DNA from: Alphaproteobacteria bacterium MarineAlpha11_Bin1
GTDB taxonomy: Bacteria; Pseudomonadota; Alphaproteobacteria; MPNO01; UBA830
NCBI GenBank assembly: GCA_002937455.1
Contig: PTJZ01000002.1
Coordinates: 186,001 to 250,000, forward strand
Reading direction: 5' to 3'
DNA length: 64,000 nt
Shown: positions 27,769 through 36,990 of the stretch, piece after piece
Position numbering within the stretch: the stretch's first letter is position 1
Layout: each line of letters starts with the position of its first letter
Made by a program: the position numbers and the translations under genes
Notes under the pieces: generated by a model
What the model was told of the DNA's origin: nothing
Seen by the model: only the letters and a program-made list of their open reading frames with translations
Databases searched by the model: none

Positions 27769-29919
27769 TTATTTATCCGTCAAGATGTTAATGGGAGACC
27801 AACCGTCCGCGGGAGGGTTTTCCGAGAGGTAGGAGGCTTTTTCATGAAGTCGTTTCGAGAGATCATCTTCTTCGTGTACAGCTTGCAATAGATCTCTCAC
27901 GACAGAAAACTCACCATTATACCACGCAGCCAACGCTAACTCGTAGGTTCGGCATATCTCTCGTGTCTGCAGAGGTATATCTACCTTTGCTCCCACCGGT
28001 TCATATATCGAAATAGGATTCTCCTTACCTACAACCTGTATTTTATCGACTTTTCGGCAAAGTATTTGCTCATCAACTAACTTTTTAGTTGTTTCAGATA
28101 ACAAGATCTCCGTCCCGAATGCCTTGTTAGCTCCCTCTAACCGGGAAGCAGTGTTCACCACGTCTCCTATTACAGTGTAATTAAATCGTCTTTCAGAGCC
28201 GATGTTTCCAACTAGCGCCTTTCCGGTGTTAATCCCTATTCTCGCCATTAACTGAAGGCTGCCGAAGTCAGCGTTAAAATTTAATTCCTTGAGCCTTTTC
28301 CGGCAGCCTATTGCCGCGGCTACGGCGTCTTTACTGTGACTTTCTATCTCTAATGGAGCACCAAATACGGCAACGATCGCATCTCCAATATATTTGTCAA
28401 CGAACCCTCCATGCTCCTCGATAATATTTGTCATCGCCGAAAGGTATTTGTTGAGCAAAAGGACAAGCTCTTGCGGATCATATTTCTCAGAAAATTTTGT
28501 AAATCCTGCGAGATCCGAAAACAAAACCGTTATTTCCCTCTCCTCGCCCCCGAGTTTAGGGGGTCGTTCAGACTTGACGAGTTCATCAACGACAACCGGA
28601 GACAGGTAAAATTTAAAATTACTACGGAGATTCCTCTGAGATTTTTCCGTTATAACAAAACGGTAACCTAAGATCCCTGTGAAGGTTATTAAAGAAGCAA
28701 TAACCGCCTGTAAAAACGGAAGGACGTAGAAGCTGGACAGGCCGTTAACCCCCAAAGCAAAAAAACCTAGCATCGAGGCAATACTGGCAATTGCGGCAAC
28801 AATGGGTCGGACGAAACCGGCAATCAGTCCGATATAAACAGCGAAAGCGAAACAAATGCCAAAGATAGTCGTACCATTCGGTTCAATCAAATATTCTTGC
28901 AATAAAATATTACTCACTGCCGTTGCCTGAACCAAAACCCCGGGGACAGTTGGCCGAGTGGAACCCGAAACTGCAGCGTATTCGGGATGACCCTCTGTGC
29001 ACCTTTTACCAAACGATAACTTATCTGGTTTTGTTGCGTATCTATTTGACGTGGACAGTCGGTCTTCTATATCCAGCCAAGTCCCTAATAGAACCACCTT
29101 CCCCTGAAATTTTTTACGAAGAAAATCAGTGTTTCCTTCTGTAATACAGCGATGAATATCCTCTATCGAGTGAGCACGAATTGCCTGAGACCCCGATCCA
29201 AAATTTAGCAAGATAGTGTTTTCAATTGAATCGGAAAGCCCGCGCCGTCCTACCCTAAGTTGTTCGCGGAGCAGTAATGCCGGTTCTTTCCCAATAGCTC
29301 TTGCGGCTATTTCAAGAGAGAAGGAAGGCTCTTTAATTTCTTTCTTTTCTTCTAGACCTTTTTTGTCAAAGAAAAGTGGCGATCTCCGGACAATTTCATC
29401 GGGGTCGGAAACAAGATTTGCGGCTCTAATATTTTTGCTTCCATAAACAGCAAAGCTCTGGCCGCGGAAAGGTACAATAGGCTCACGCCCATGTTGTACT
29501 TTTGCGAGAACAATTCGACCATCTTTAGCGCCTCTTCTTAAAACCCTCAAAAACTCTCTTTCATGCCTTGGCACAAATTTATCAATTGTGGTGGGAAATA
29601 TGAAATCGAGCCCTATCACTCTCGCCTTAGCATCAAGAAGCCCCCCAATTACCCTCGCAATATGGGGGGTCCAGAATACTTTCGGCGTGCCCGCGAAGGG
29701 TGGGGTCCGATATGTAGTTTCATCTAAAGCAATTATCGAAATTGGAGCATCGATAGAGCGATCATGATTCTCACCCAGAATGCTTGTTCCACCGAAAAGG
29801 AGATCCAGAGAAATTCCTTTTAGAAAGTTTAGCGGCGGGGAAACTGTTAAGAGCGTTGATATAGCCGCAATTATTACAATGGAGGTGAATGACTTAAATC
29901 GCGTTCGCCCCCGGAACAT
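27769..29919 (-). CDS. CHASE2 receptor adenylate cyclase (class III)
   Basis: 716 residues. After an N-terminal membrane anchor, an extracytoplasmic CHASE2 sensor domain covers roughly residues 40-330 (PISIIALDETTY, ARVIGLDFIF). About three membrane helices follow (~345-430), then a cytoplasmic class III cyclase domain (~455-640). Catalytic residues are intact: metal Asp in FSDLAGFT (~467) and in IGDAIVAVFG (~511), Lys in VDKYIGDA, Asp in NYTVIGDVV and Asn/Arg in VNTASRLEG, which favours ATP as substrate. It starts one base after the stop of the exported 237-aa protein, so the two are coupled. It should turn a periplasmic signal into cytoplasmic cAMP. Confidence 0.92.
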   Translation of the reverse strand: MFRGRTRFKSFTSIVIIAAISTLLTVSPPLNFLKGISLDLLFGGTSILGENHDRSIDAPISIIALDETTYRTPPFAGTPKVFWTPHIARVIGGLLDAKARVIGLDFIFPTTIDKFVPRHEREFLRVLRRGAKDGRIVLAKVQHGREPIVPFRGQSFAVYGSKNIRAANLVSDPDEIVRRSPLFFDKKGLEEKKEIKEPSFSLEIAARAIGKEPALLLREQLRVGRRGLSDSIENTILLNFGSGSQAIRAHSIEDIHRCITEGNTDFLRKKFQGKVVLLGTWLDIEDRLSTSNRYATKPDKLSFGKRCTEGHPEYAAVSGSTRPTVPGVLVQATAVSNILLQEYLIEPNGTTIFGICFAFAVYIGLIAGFVRPIVAAIASIASMLGFFALGVNGLSSFYVLPFLQAVIASLITFTGILGYRFVITEKSQRNLRSNFKFYLSPVVVDELVKSERPPKLGGEEREITVLFSDLAGFTKFSEKYDPQELVLLLNKYLSAMTNIIEEHGGFVDKYIGDAIVAVFGAPLEIESHSKDAVAAAIGCRKRLKELNFNADFGSLQLMARIGINTGKALVGNIGSERRFNYTVIGDVVNTASRLEGANKAFGTEILLSETTKKLVDEQILCRKVDKIQVVGKENPISIYEPVGAKVDIPLQTREICRTYELALAAWYNGEFSVVRDLLQAVHEEDDLSKRLHEKASYLSENPPADGWSPINILTDK

Positions 29920-29920
29920 G

Positions 29921-30634
29921 TTATTTATCCGCTAAGCGTATTAGACGTTCAATTATAGTAGTGGTTCCTGCGACCGCTGATTCATGAATCACGAATTCAA
30001 TACTCTGTTTACCAACCGTCGCACGGTATTTCGAGCCCGGTTTGAGTGTAATTTCTAACTTCGCTAAATCGACAAACTTACCCCGTAGTAGATCCTTGGT
30101 GCTTATCATCAGCTCGAATTCCATTTTCGATGGTTGCACTTGATGCAACTGGAATTGTTCGGCGTCGCCAACTTCAATAATTGGTGATACATGTTTTATA
30201 ATTATCTTTGGTTTACTTGCAGGACTTTTTTTTCGTTGAGGTGCTCGGAAGGCCAATACTCCAGAAGCCTTTCCCTGCGACTTTGTTAGGGAAAGTTTGG
30301 TACTGGGACATATAGTTACTCGACGGTATAGACTTCCTCCCGTGACAACACTCTGATGAAGTCCGACAATCACTCGACCGCCAACGATAGTTTCCTGAGT
30401 GCAGGACGAAAAATAACTTAAAGAAATTAATTCTTTTGCTTTGAGATCAATTACTTGACCTTCTCGAACATAATCCATGAATTCCAGGTTAATTCCGGGG
30501 GCTGTGATCTCTTCGACAATTGCCCTCGGTACACCAGCCGCACATAAACCCGACGCAAACGCGCTTAAAAGTAACCCCGCTGCTACCACTGCACTTGGAC
30601 ACTTAAACCTTTTGGGTATACTAAAACCTTTCAA
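29921..30634 (-). CDS. Exported protein of unknown function, first gene of the cyclase-CHAT cluster
   Basis: 237 residues with a Sec signal (VVAAGLLLSAFASGLCAAG) and a beta-rich body; no catalytic motif is visible. The segment REGQVIDLKAKELISLSYFS recalls FecR-like domains of exported regulatory proteins, but similarity is faint. Two internal Cys (SSCTQE, TICPS) could form a disulfide. The start is TTG at 30634 after GGGAGG; no better ATG is available. Coupling to the CHASE2 cyclase (1-bp gap) suggests it is a periplasmic partner or signal carrier for CHASE2. Confidence 0.65.
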   Translation of the reverse strand: MKGFSIPKRFKCPSAVVAAGLLLSAFASGLCAAGVPRAIVEEITAPGINLEFMDYVREGQVIDLKAKELISLSYFSSCTQETIVGGRVIVGLHQSVVTGGSLYRRVTICPSTKLSLTKSQGKASGVLAFRAPQRKKSPASKPKIIIKHVSPIIEVGDAEQFQLHQVQPSKMEFELMISTKDLLRGKFVDLAKLEITLKPGSKYRATVGKQSIEFVIHESAVAGTTTIIERLIRLADK

Positions 30635-30921
30635 TTTCGCCGTTTCCTCCCGTCAACAAGTTACAATTTTATCTTCTGTTATTTATAGCGACGTAATCAA
30701 TACCGCCTATTTAGTCACTCACGCGAGAATGGGATGCCGAGACTGCCCGGCGAACTGACACTAGGTTCATTTCCTGCCTGTCAGCAAGTAATGTTTTAAT
30801 CGGAATCGGGTTATTGAGCATCGGAATCCAGACCAACATAGAACGCAAACGATGCTGATCTTATTTGCAAAAAATCATAGGGATATTCATAGATCCCACT
30901 GTCAACACTTGGCAGACCTAT

Positions 30922-32571
30922 CTAATCTTCGTCCTCGCCCCTCAAGGTCCTAACCTCTGTATTCATAGTTAAGTCGCTTCGGCGGCGCTGCGCTATAATT
31001 TCACCGGTCTTGAAATAATCGCTCTCGACGGCACGTTGCGCCATAACATCAAATTCTTCTTCCCATTCCCCAAGGGAATAACCATGCCATGGCACCTGTG
31101 GCCTGAGTTCCGGCAGGCCGAGCTCATCCCATATTTCTTTGGCGTTCTCCATGTATTCCTTTTTTGGCAGTGAAATCGGTGGAAAATCTTCTTTAAGAGT
31201 TGCATCGAAAAGAACAGAAGCATCCTCCCCGCCGTTTCGCGCACTTCGGGGACCGTGTCCTGAGTCCCGGTGCTTCAAAATTTCAACATCTAGTGCTGGA
31301 TTGGCGCGGTAGGCCATGGCCCAGAACACCGCATCGGCGTTATTCGGGTCAATGTCGTCATTTACCGCAATCACGTATTTACCCGCTGCGCGGTGGAGAG
31401 ATGCAGCGCCATACATAGCGCGCCAGACTTCTGTTGTCGGCATTCCGCGTTCGCAGATTATTACGATTAGTTTGCGGATATTGGTCAATGGTTCATGCAT
31501 CGAGACCCGGATAATACCCTTGATGCCAAGGTGATCACGTAGGTGCTCAGTGAACATTGGTTCGTAGGCAACTCGCTTAATAACAGAGGACTCAGATGGC
31601 GTGACCTGGCTGATGATAGAAGTCAGAATTGCATCTCGCTTCCTCGTTATACAGGTAACATCCATAAAGGCGTTGTATTCTTGGAGGTTCACGTGCCCGT
31701 GGGACTCACCAAAAGGTGCTTCGGGTTCCAGGTACTCCGTGTCGATATAACCCTCAATCACGATTTCAGCCTCGGCCGGGACCATGAGATCGACGGTTTT
31801 GGCCTTGACGATATTTATCGGCGAACCAGCAAGCGCGCCGGCAACGCGGAATTCGTCAATATCTTCTTTCAGCTTTATTGCTGACGTGAAGGTCACGGCC
31901 GGCGGCGCGCCCAGCACCACGGCTGCAGGCATTTTTTTCCCCAGTTTCTTGTGCTTTTCCCAGTGAATGAATATACCTGGACGTAGTTCCAGAGACGGGT
32001 TCATACCCATTCTCTTTTGGCTCTTGATCTGCCCTCTGTAGTTGCCCATGTTCTGGATCCCACTATCAGGATCCTTAGTGATGTACTGCGACAAAGTCGT
32101 ATAGGGGGCATTATCCCAGCCAGGTGTTGATATTGGCACAGGGATACCGTCTAGTCCCTGCCCCGCGACATCTAGGTCATCTCCCTCCCAGACGACTTCT
32201 TGGCAAGGAGCATTCTTTACCTCTGTGGGGTCTATCGGATTAGCCGTCGCGCGTTTCCATGTCTCCTCAATTTCGTCCAGCTCGCAGCCGATGCCGGTAC
32301 GGTAGATATCACGGCTAGCCGCAAGTACTCCGACGGCTACCGGGATATCAAACTTTCGCCCCTTTGAGTCCACAACGTTAGTGAACAGGAATGCCTTACG
32401 GTCTTTTTCTTCCAGCCCGCCCCGAAACTGCCACCGAACCAAAGGATGTAACTCGGTATCCTTATTTATTTCTCGATCAACCCGCACAAGAAGGCCTCGC
32501 CGATCGAGCTCCTCAAGGTGGTCGTGCAGATCCGGATAGTCGCGCTTCACCGTCTTTTCACTCTTTATCAT
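30922..32571 (-). CDS. UbiD-family decarboxylase, paralogue 1
   Basis: 549 residues, the length of UbiD/phenolic-acid/aroyl decarboxylases, which use prenylated FMN to (de)carboxylate aromatic or unsaturated acids. The family hallmark with the acidic active-site residues is LEPEAPFGESHGHVNLQEYN. Other blocks are LVRWQFRGG near residue 44 and SQVTPSESSVIKR. Third of three tandem UbiD genes on the minus strand. The ATG at 32571 lies inside the end of a small open frame that precedes it. No UbiX (prFMN synthase) is found in the window. Confidence 0.9.
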   Translation of the reverse strand: MIKSEKTVKRDYPDLHDHLEELDRRGLLVRVDREINKDTELHPLVRWQFRGGLEEKDRKAFLFTNVVDSKGRKFDIPVAVGVLAASRDIYRTGIGCELDEIEETWKRATANPIDPTEVKNAPCQEVVWEGDDLDVAGQGLDGIPVPISTPGWDNAPYTTLSQYITKDPDSGIQNMGNYRGQIKSQKRMGMNPSLELRPGIFIHWEKHKKLGKKMPAAVVLGAPPAVTFTSAIKLKEDIDEFRVAGALAGSPINIVKAKTVDLMVPAEAEIVIEGYIDTEYLEPEAPFGESHGHVNLQEYNAFMDVTCITRKRDAILTSIISQVTPSESSVIKRVAYEPMFTEHLRDHLGIKGIIRVSMHEPLTNIRKLIVIICERGMPTTEVWRAMYGAASLHRAAGKYVIAVNDDIDPNNADAVFWAMAYRANPALDVEILKHRDSGHGPRSARNGGEDASVLFDATLKEDFPPISLPKKEYMENAKEIWDELGLPELRPQVPWHGYSLGEWEEEFDVMAQRAVESDYFKTGEIIAQRRRSDLTMNTEVRTLRGEDED

Positions 32572-32635
32572 TTTCCGCGTTCCAGTGTAGGTAGTTGTAG
32601 TCGTAACTCGGACATTTGGGCAGATACATCAACAT
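32558..32635 (-). CDS. Possible 25-residue microprotein between UbiD genes
   Basis: The gap between UbiD paralogues 2 and 1 is open for 47 codons in one frame (32558-32701), directly after the in-frame TAA of paralogue 2. The composition looks protein-like: YLPKCPSYDYNYLHW near the end. An ATG at 32635 preceded by AAGGA gives 25 residues; a longer product would need a non-standard start (ATT) or read-through of the TAA. Its TGA overlaps the next UbiD start by 14 bp, which would couple translation. It does not resemble the zinc-ribbon subunit D of hydroxyarylic acid decarboxylases. Confidence 0.3.
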   Translation of the reverse strand: MLMYLPKCPSYDYNYLHWNAENDKE

Positions 32636-32701
32636 CTCATCACATTCCTTACCAGACTTATGATCGATACGAACTTCACTCTCGCCGCTGTAAATGGCCC
32701 G

Positions 32702-34435
32702 TTACTTGTCCTTCTCCCTAACTTGTGAGGCATCTTCCAGCTTGTCCCAAGTCAGGTTCTCGTCGACATCGTCACCGGCTCCCGGATTTCCCATGTCGAG
32801 CGTCCGGACTTCGGTGTTGATGGGCACGTCACCGCGCCGGCGTTGCGCAATGATCTGACCCGTTGTCCAGTACTCACTCTTCACCGCTCGTCGGGCCATG
32901 GCCTCTAATCCAGTATTCCATTCACCAAGATCGTATCCGAACCACGGCGCCTTAGGTTTGAGTTTGGGAAGTCCAAGGTCCTCCCAGATTTTCTTCGCCT
33001 TTTCCATATACTCGCGTTTAGGCAACGAAACCGGAGGGAAAGTCTCTTTTAGGGTCGCATCAATCAACACCGCGCTATCTTCGGAGTCCAGTAAACTTCG
33101 CGGACCGTGTCCCTCATGCTTATGCTTTAGGATTTCGACGTCGTTATGCGGTTTGCAACGATACGACATCGCCCAGAAGACGGCATCAGTATCGTCGGGA
33201 TCGATGTCTTCGTTTACCGCTATTATCCACTTACCCTCCGCCTGACGCAGGGAGGCAACACCATACATAGCACGCCAGATTTCCGTGCGAGGAACGCTGC
33301 GCTCTAGCACTATGATGATTAACTTGTGAAGCGAGGTAAGAGGTTCATGCGTTGAAACGTGTTTGACCCCCTTAATTCCCAGATGATCCCTCAGGTGTTC
33401 TATCTGTCGCGCCTCATAAGCGGGCCGCTTGATGGTCCCCGACTCCGATGGCGTAACCTGGCTCACCCAAGACGTCATAACGGACTTCTTGCGGCGCGTG
33501 ATAGCCGTGATATCAAGGTAAGCGTTGTATTCCTGCAGATTTACGTGTCCATGTGACTCCCCAAACGGTGCCTCCGGCTCTAGCAGTTCGGTAGAGACAA
33601 AGCCCTCGATAACGATTTCCGATTCTGCGGGCACGATCAAATCAACCGTCCTGCATTTAGTGACATTGAGCGGGGCACCCGCGAGCCCTCCGGATACTGC
33701 TAGCTCATCTACCTTTTCTGGCACTTTTTGAACAGCGGTGAAGGATACAACCGGCGGTGCACCGACAACTACGGCGACCGGCATCGGCTTTCCGAGTTTT
33801 TTCCATTCAAGCCAGTGCATGTAACCGCCGGTCCGTAATTCTGTAGAGGGGTTCATCCCTAGCCTGTTGGGCGCTTTAACCATGCCTCGGTAATTGCCCA
33901 TATTCTGGACACCGGTATTTGGATCCTTGGTGATGAAGTGTGACGAAGAAAAATAAGGTGCGTTGTCCCATCCCGGCGACGAGATTGGGACCGGGATTGC
34001 ATCCAAACCATTGCCGTTCAGTAGATCGTCCCCTTCGAATACCAGATCATGGCAGGGCGCGTCGCCGTCGGGGACCTTGTTGGGTTCAAGTGGGTTGTTG
34101 ATGGCATTAATCCATGTATTTTTTAGATCTTTCAGATCGCAGCGCATGCCAAGCTGATAGATTTCTTGATTGCCTGCGAGACCGCAGACTAATACTGGGA
34201 TGTCATACTTCCGTCCCTTTGAATCCGTAATGTTGGTGAATAGAAAAGCCTTACGCTCTTCTTCATCGATGCCGCCGCGAAACTGCCATCGGACAAGCGG
34301 ATGCATTTCCGTATCCTTGTTGATCTCGCGATCTATCTCGACAAGAAGACCTTTCTCCCGCAGTTCTTCAATATGTTCGTGAAGATCGGTATAACCGCGA
34401 TCTTCCAGCGTCGTACCTGCCGTTTTAGTTGGCAT
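32702..34435 (-). CDS. UbiD-family decarboxylase, paralogue 2
   Basis: 577 residues from ATG 34435 (MPTKTAGTTLED); a TTG at 34450 is an alternative. Contains LVRWQFRGGIDEEERKAFLF, the active-site block LLEPEAPFGESHGHVNLQEY and SQVTPSESGTIKR. It is about 30 residues longer at the C-terminus than its neighbours (DMGNPGAGDDVDENLTWDKL). Lies 33 bp downstream of paralogue 3. Prenyl-FMN dependence is expected from the family. Substrate unknown; the adjacent carboxylate uptake genes suggest an aromatic or heteroaromatic acid. Confidence 0.9.
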   Translation of the reverse strand: MPTKTAGTTLEDRGYTDLHEHIEELREKGLLVEIDREINKDTEMHPLVRWQFRGGIDEEERKAFLFTNITDSKGRKYDIPVLVCGLAGNQEIYQLGMRCDLKDLKNTWINAINNPLEPNKVPDGDAPCHDLVFEGDDLLNGNGLDAIPVPISSPGWDNAPYFSSSHFITKDPNTGVQNMGNYRGMVKAPNRLGMNPSTELRTGGYMHWLEWKKLGKPMPVAVVVGAPPVVSFTAVQKVPEKVDELAVSGGLAGAPLNVTKCRTVDLIVPAESEIVIEGFVSTELLEPEAPFGESHGHVNLQEYNAYLDITAITRRKKSVMTSWVSQVTPSESGTIKRPAYEARQIEHLRDHLGIKGVKHVSTHEPLTSLHKLIIIVLERSVPRTEIWRAMYGVASLRQAEGKWIIAVNEDIDPDDTDAVFWAMSYRCKPHNDVEILKHKHEGHGPRSLLDSEDSAVLIDATLKETFPPVSLPKREYMEKAKKIWEDLGLPKLKPKAPWFGYDLGEWNTGLEAMARRAVKSEYWTTGQIIAQRRRGDVPINTEVRTLDMGNPGAGDDVDENLTWDKLEDASQVREKDK

Positions 34436-34468
34436 CTCTATGCACTCCAATTATTGGGTTTGTTTACT

Positions 34469-36139
34469 TTAGGTCGAATCTTCATCCCAGCCTGGGACTG
34501 ACCGGACATGGGTATTTGGTCTCACACCCGCACGTCGGCGCTGGGAGCTGCGCTTACCATTTTCGATATACCCTCCTTGCGCGGCACGTTCTGCCAGCTG
34601 GTCCCACTCTTCCGTCCAGTCGCCAAGCGAGTATCCGTGCCATGGGCTCTCCGGCGTAAGCGACGGCAAACCGAGTTGTTCCCAGAGTTCCCTAGCGCGC
34701 TCCATGTATTCTCGCTTCGGCAGCGCTAAGGGTGGCATCTCGCTTTTAAGCGTTGCATCAATCAATAGCGTGGAGTCCTCTGGCCGCGTGCCATCTTTGC
34801 CCTTAGGCCCATGCCCAGCATCGCGATGACGTAGGATCTCTATATCCTTGTCCGGGTCTGCACGATACCCCAACGACCAAAAGACGGCATCACCGTTATC
34901 CGGATCGATATCCTCATTCACTGCAATAACATATTTACCGCAATCGGCTCGGAGGCTTGTCGCACCATACAGCGCCCGCCATACCTCCGTTCGCGGGGTA
35001 CCGGGTTCCATCTGCAGGAAAATCACACGCCGGATATTGGTCAGCGGCTCGTGCAGGAAGACCTGCTTCACACCCTTGATACCGAGCTGATCCCGAAGGT
35101 GGGCAAGAAACATCGGCTCATAAGCAACGCGTTTAATAACTGAAGACTCAGATGGCGTCACTTGACTGATAATTGACGAAAGAACCGCGTTCGATTTACG
35201 AGTAATTGCCGAGACCTCAAAGATCATATTGAAATCTTCGAGCGAAATATGGCCGTGGGACTCGCCGAATGGTGCCTCAGGCTCGAGGTACTCAGTATCG
35301 ATGTAGCCCTCAATTATGATTTCAGAATCCGCTGGAACCATTATGTCGAGGGTTTTACATTTCACAATCCGAATTGATGCACCGGCAAGAGCACCAGCAA
35401 TCGTAAGCTCATCAACATCTCGCCTGATTTTCTGAGGTCCAGTATAGGCAACCGCCGGAGGGCACCCGAGGACCACAGCACACGGCATCCTCTTTCCCAA
35501 TGCCTTATATTTCTCCCAGTGCAGGTATCCGCCTGCCCCTCCTTCGCGGGCCGACATCCGCACGGCCATGCGGTTAGAAGCCTTCAATCCTCCGCGATAC
35601 GTCCCCATATTCTGTACGCCAGTTTCTGGATCAACTGTTACGAATAAACCAGCTGTCAAATAAGGGGCGCTGTCGAACCCAGGGGTCGAAATCGGTACCG
35701 GAAGTGCGTCCAACCCTTTGCTATCTCCGATAATCTCGTCATCAACAAGGATAACTTCTTGGCAAGGTGCTTCGGTAACAGAAACGGTTTTGATAGGATT
35801 GTTTACCGCGTTCGCCCAATGCGGGCCTATATCCTGCAGCGGCACGCCGATCCCCGTCCGGTATATTTCCCGGTTGGCCGCAAGCGCGCCAACCACAACA
35901 GGCATATCGAATTTGCGACCGCGACTGTCGTGAACATTGGTAAAGAAAAATGCCTTTCGATTTTCATCGGAAATTCCACCCCGGTACTGCCAGCGAACGA
36001 GAGGGTGAAGTTCAGTATCCTTATTGACCGGCTCATCGATCCGCCTCAGCAACCCTGCCTTTTCCAAGGATGACAAATGATCCTGCAAATCCGGATAGCC
36101 CCCTTCGGAAGACTGAGAGGGCGTTGGACTGGTTATCAT
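34469..36139 (-). CDS. UbiD-family decarboxylase, paralogue 3
   Basis: 556 residues starting at ATG 36139, first gene of the UbiD trio. Seen: LHPLVRWQYRGGISDENRKA, the active-site block EPEAPFGESHGHISLEDFN and SQVTPSESSVIKRV. The trio is colinear along its length, so it arose by two tandem duplications, but the copies have diverged well beyond recent-duplicate level. A palindrome 70-90 bp upstream (36211-36226) matches one before tctA and probably controls the operon. Confidence 0.9.
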   Translation of the reverse strand: MITSPTPSQSSEGGYPDLQDHLSSLEKAGLLRRIDEPVNKDTELHPLVRWQYRGGISDENRKAFFFTNVHDSRGRKFDMPVVVGALAANREIYRTGIGVPLQDIGPHWANAVNNPIKTVSVTEAPCQEVILVDDEIIGDSKGLDALPVPISTPGFDSAPYLTAGLFVTVDPETGVQNMGTYRGGLKASNRMAVRMSAREGGAGGYLHWEKYKALGKRMPCAVVLGCPPAVAYTGPQKIRRDVDELTIAGALAGASIRIVKCKTLDIMVPADSEIIIEGYIDTEYLEPEAPFGESHGHISLEDFNMIFEVSAITRKSNAVLSSIISQVTPSESSVIKRVAYEPMFLAHLRDQLGIKGVKQVFLHEPLTNIRRVIFLQMEPGTPRTEVWRALYGATSLRADCGKYVIAVNEDIDPDNGDAVFWSLGYRADPDKDIEILRHRDAGHGPKGKDGTRPEDSTLLIDATLKSEMPPLALPKREYMERARELWEQLGLPSLTPESPWHGYSLGDWTEEWDQLAERAAQGGYIENGKRSSQRRRAGVRPNTHVRSVPGWDEDST

Positions 36140-36210
36140 TATAGCATAGCCTGTATTTAAGGGGCCGATCGCCCAATGACTGCAGTATTACGACGTCCTA
36201 ATATAAGGTC

Positions 36211-36226
36211 AATACGCCACCGTATG
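36211..36226. promoter_or_regulatory. Candidate TetR operator upstream of the UbiD operon
   Basis: AATACGCCACCGTATG: half-sites ATACG and CGTAT separated by CCAC, in the 104-bp gap between the UbiD paralogue 3 start and the TetR gene stop. The site at 40269-40287 in front of tctA shares 13 of 15 positions (ATACGCC-two bases-CGTATG). Two such matches next to a TetR regulator and its likely target operons suggest a common operator. Confidence 0.55.
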
Positions 36227-36243
36227 CCCGGTAAGATATTGTT

Positions 36244-36840
36244 TTATTGTCCTAAATTAGTTGAGAGAAGCAGGTGGAATTCTCGCGCCCGGGTAAGCCG
36301 TTCCGTCAACGGCAACCCGCCGCTTCGCAAAAATTCACCTGTCATTATCGCCTGGTAAATTTGTCCTCGCACACGTGCCTCTTCTTGCGGGAAACCTATT
36401 TCTTTAAGCTCCCTCACCAAAAATGCCAGTCGATGTGCATCTCGCTCTTCTATCCGACGCGCAACCTCTGGGTCTTTATGCGAGAGAAGCCTCAGCGTTA
36501 CTGTCTGCCCTCGCGTTGTGCGCTGTATCACGCTTTCAAACAAAGACCAGATCCGGTCCGGGGCATTATCGTCAGCTTCGTAGGCTGGCAAAAGATGATC
36601 TTTCCCGATCGCGAACCAACGATCGAGTAGTGCATCCAGTAATTCCTGCCGCTCTTTGAAATGCCAGTAAAAGCTACCCTTGGTAACGCCCAAGCGTTTT
36701 GCCAGAGGTTCAACTCGAACCCCGTCAAGCCCTGTTTCGCCTAGCATCTCCCATGCACCAGTGATCCAGTCTTCTCGTGTTAAACTCTCGTTTCCCCGTC
36801 TTGCCGGTTCAATCGAGGATAATTCAGCGTCATCCGCCAT
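36244..36840 (-). CDS. TetR-family transcriptional regulator
   Basis: About 198 residues from ATG 36840 (MADDAELSSIEPARR), chosen because GGAGAAAGG lies seven bases upstream; an ATG at 36876 would add 12 residues without a good ribosome site. N-terminal helix-turn-helix: LDGVRVEPLAKRLGVTKGSF then YWHFKERQELLDALLDRW, the TetR_N signature. The C-terminal helical domain would bind a ligand. Sits between the UbiD trio and the TTT uptake genes, so it probably represses both in the absence of substrate. Confidence 0.9.
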   Translation of the reverse strand: MADDAELSSIEPARRGNESLTREDWITGAWEMLGETGLDGVRVEPLAKRLGVTKGSFYWHFKERQELLDALLDRWFAIGKDHLLPAYEADDNAPDRIWSLFESVIQRTTRGQTVTLRLLSHKDPEVARRIEERDAHRLAFLVRELKEIGFPQEEARVRGQIYQAIMTGEFLRSGGLPLTERLTRAREFHLLLSTNLGQ

Positions 36841-36935
36841 TATTTGCCTTTCTCCAAATAAAATGAATGCCGACAAATCATTTGAAGAGCAACCCAGAAA
36901 AAGAGGTTTATTTCATTTCTTCATACTCTTCCCAA

Positions 36936-36949
36936 ATTCTCGTGAGAAT
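36936..36949. promoter_or_regulatory. Inverted repeat upstream of the TTT solute-binding gene
   Basis: ATTCTC-GT-GAGAAT, a 6-bp inverted repeat with a 2-nt centre, 42 bp before the ATG at 36991 and in the divergent region with the TetR gene. It is unlike the ATACG palindromes of the UbiD and tctA regions. It may be a separate operator or part of a promoter. Confidence 0.3.
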
Positions 36950-36990
36950 CGTAGTCTGTAATTTGAGAGGACAAAACAGGGAGGAATTAA

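Noticed and set aside
21044..30634. Reading the CHAT cluster as a known gasdermin or type III-E CRISPR (Craspase) system
   Set aside because: No gasdermin-like small hydrophobic protein, Cas protein or CRISPR array is present, and the CHAT proteins are exported.
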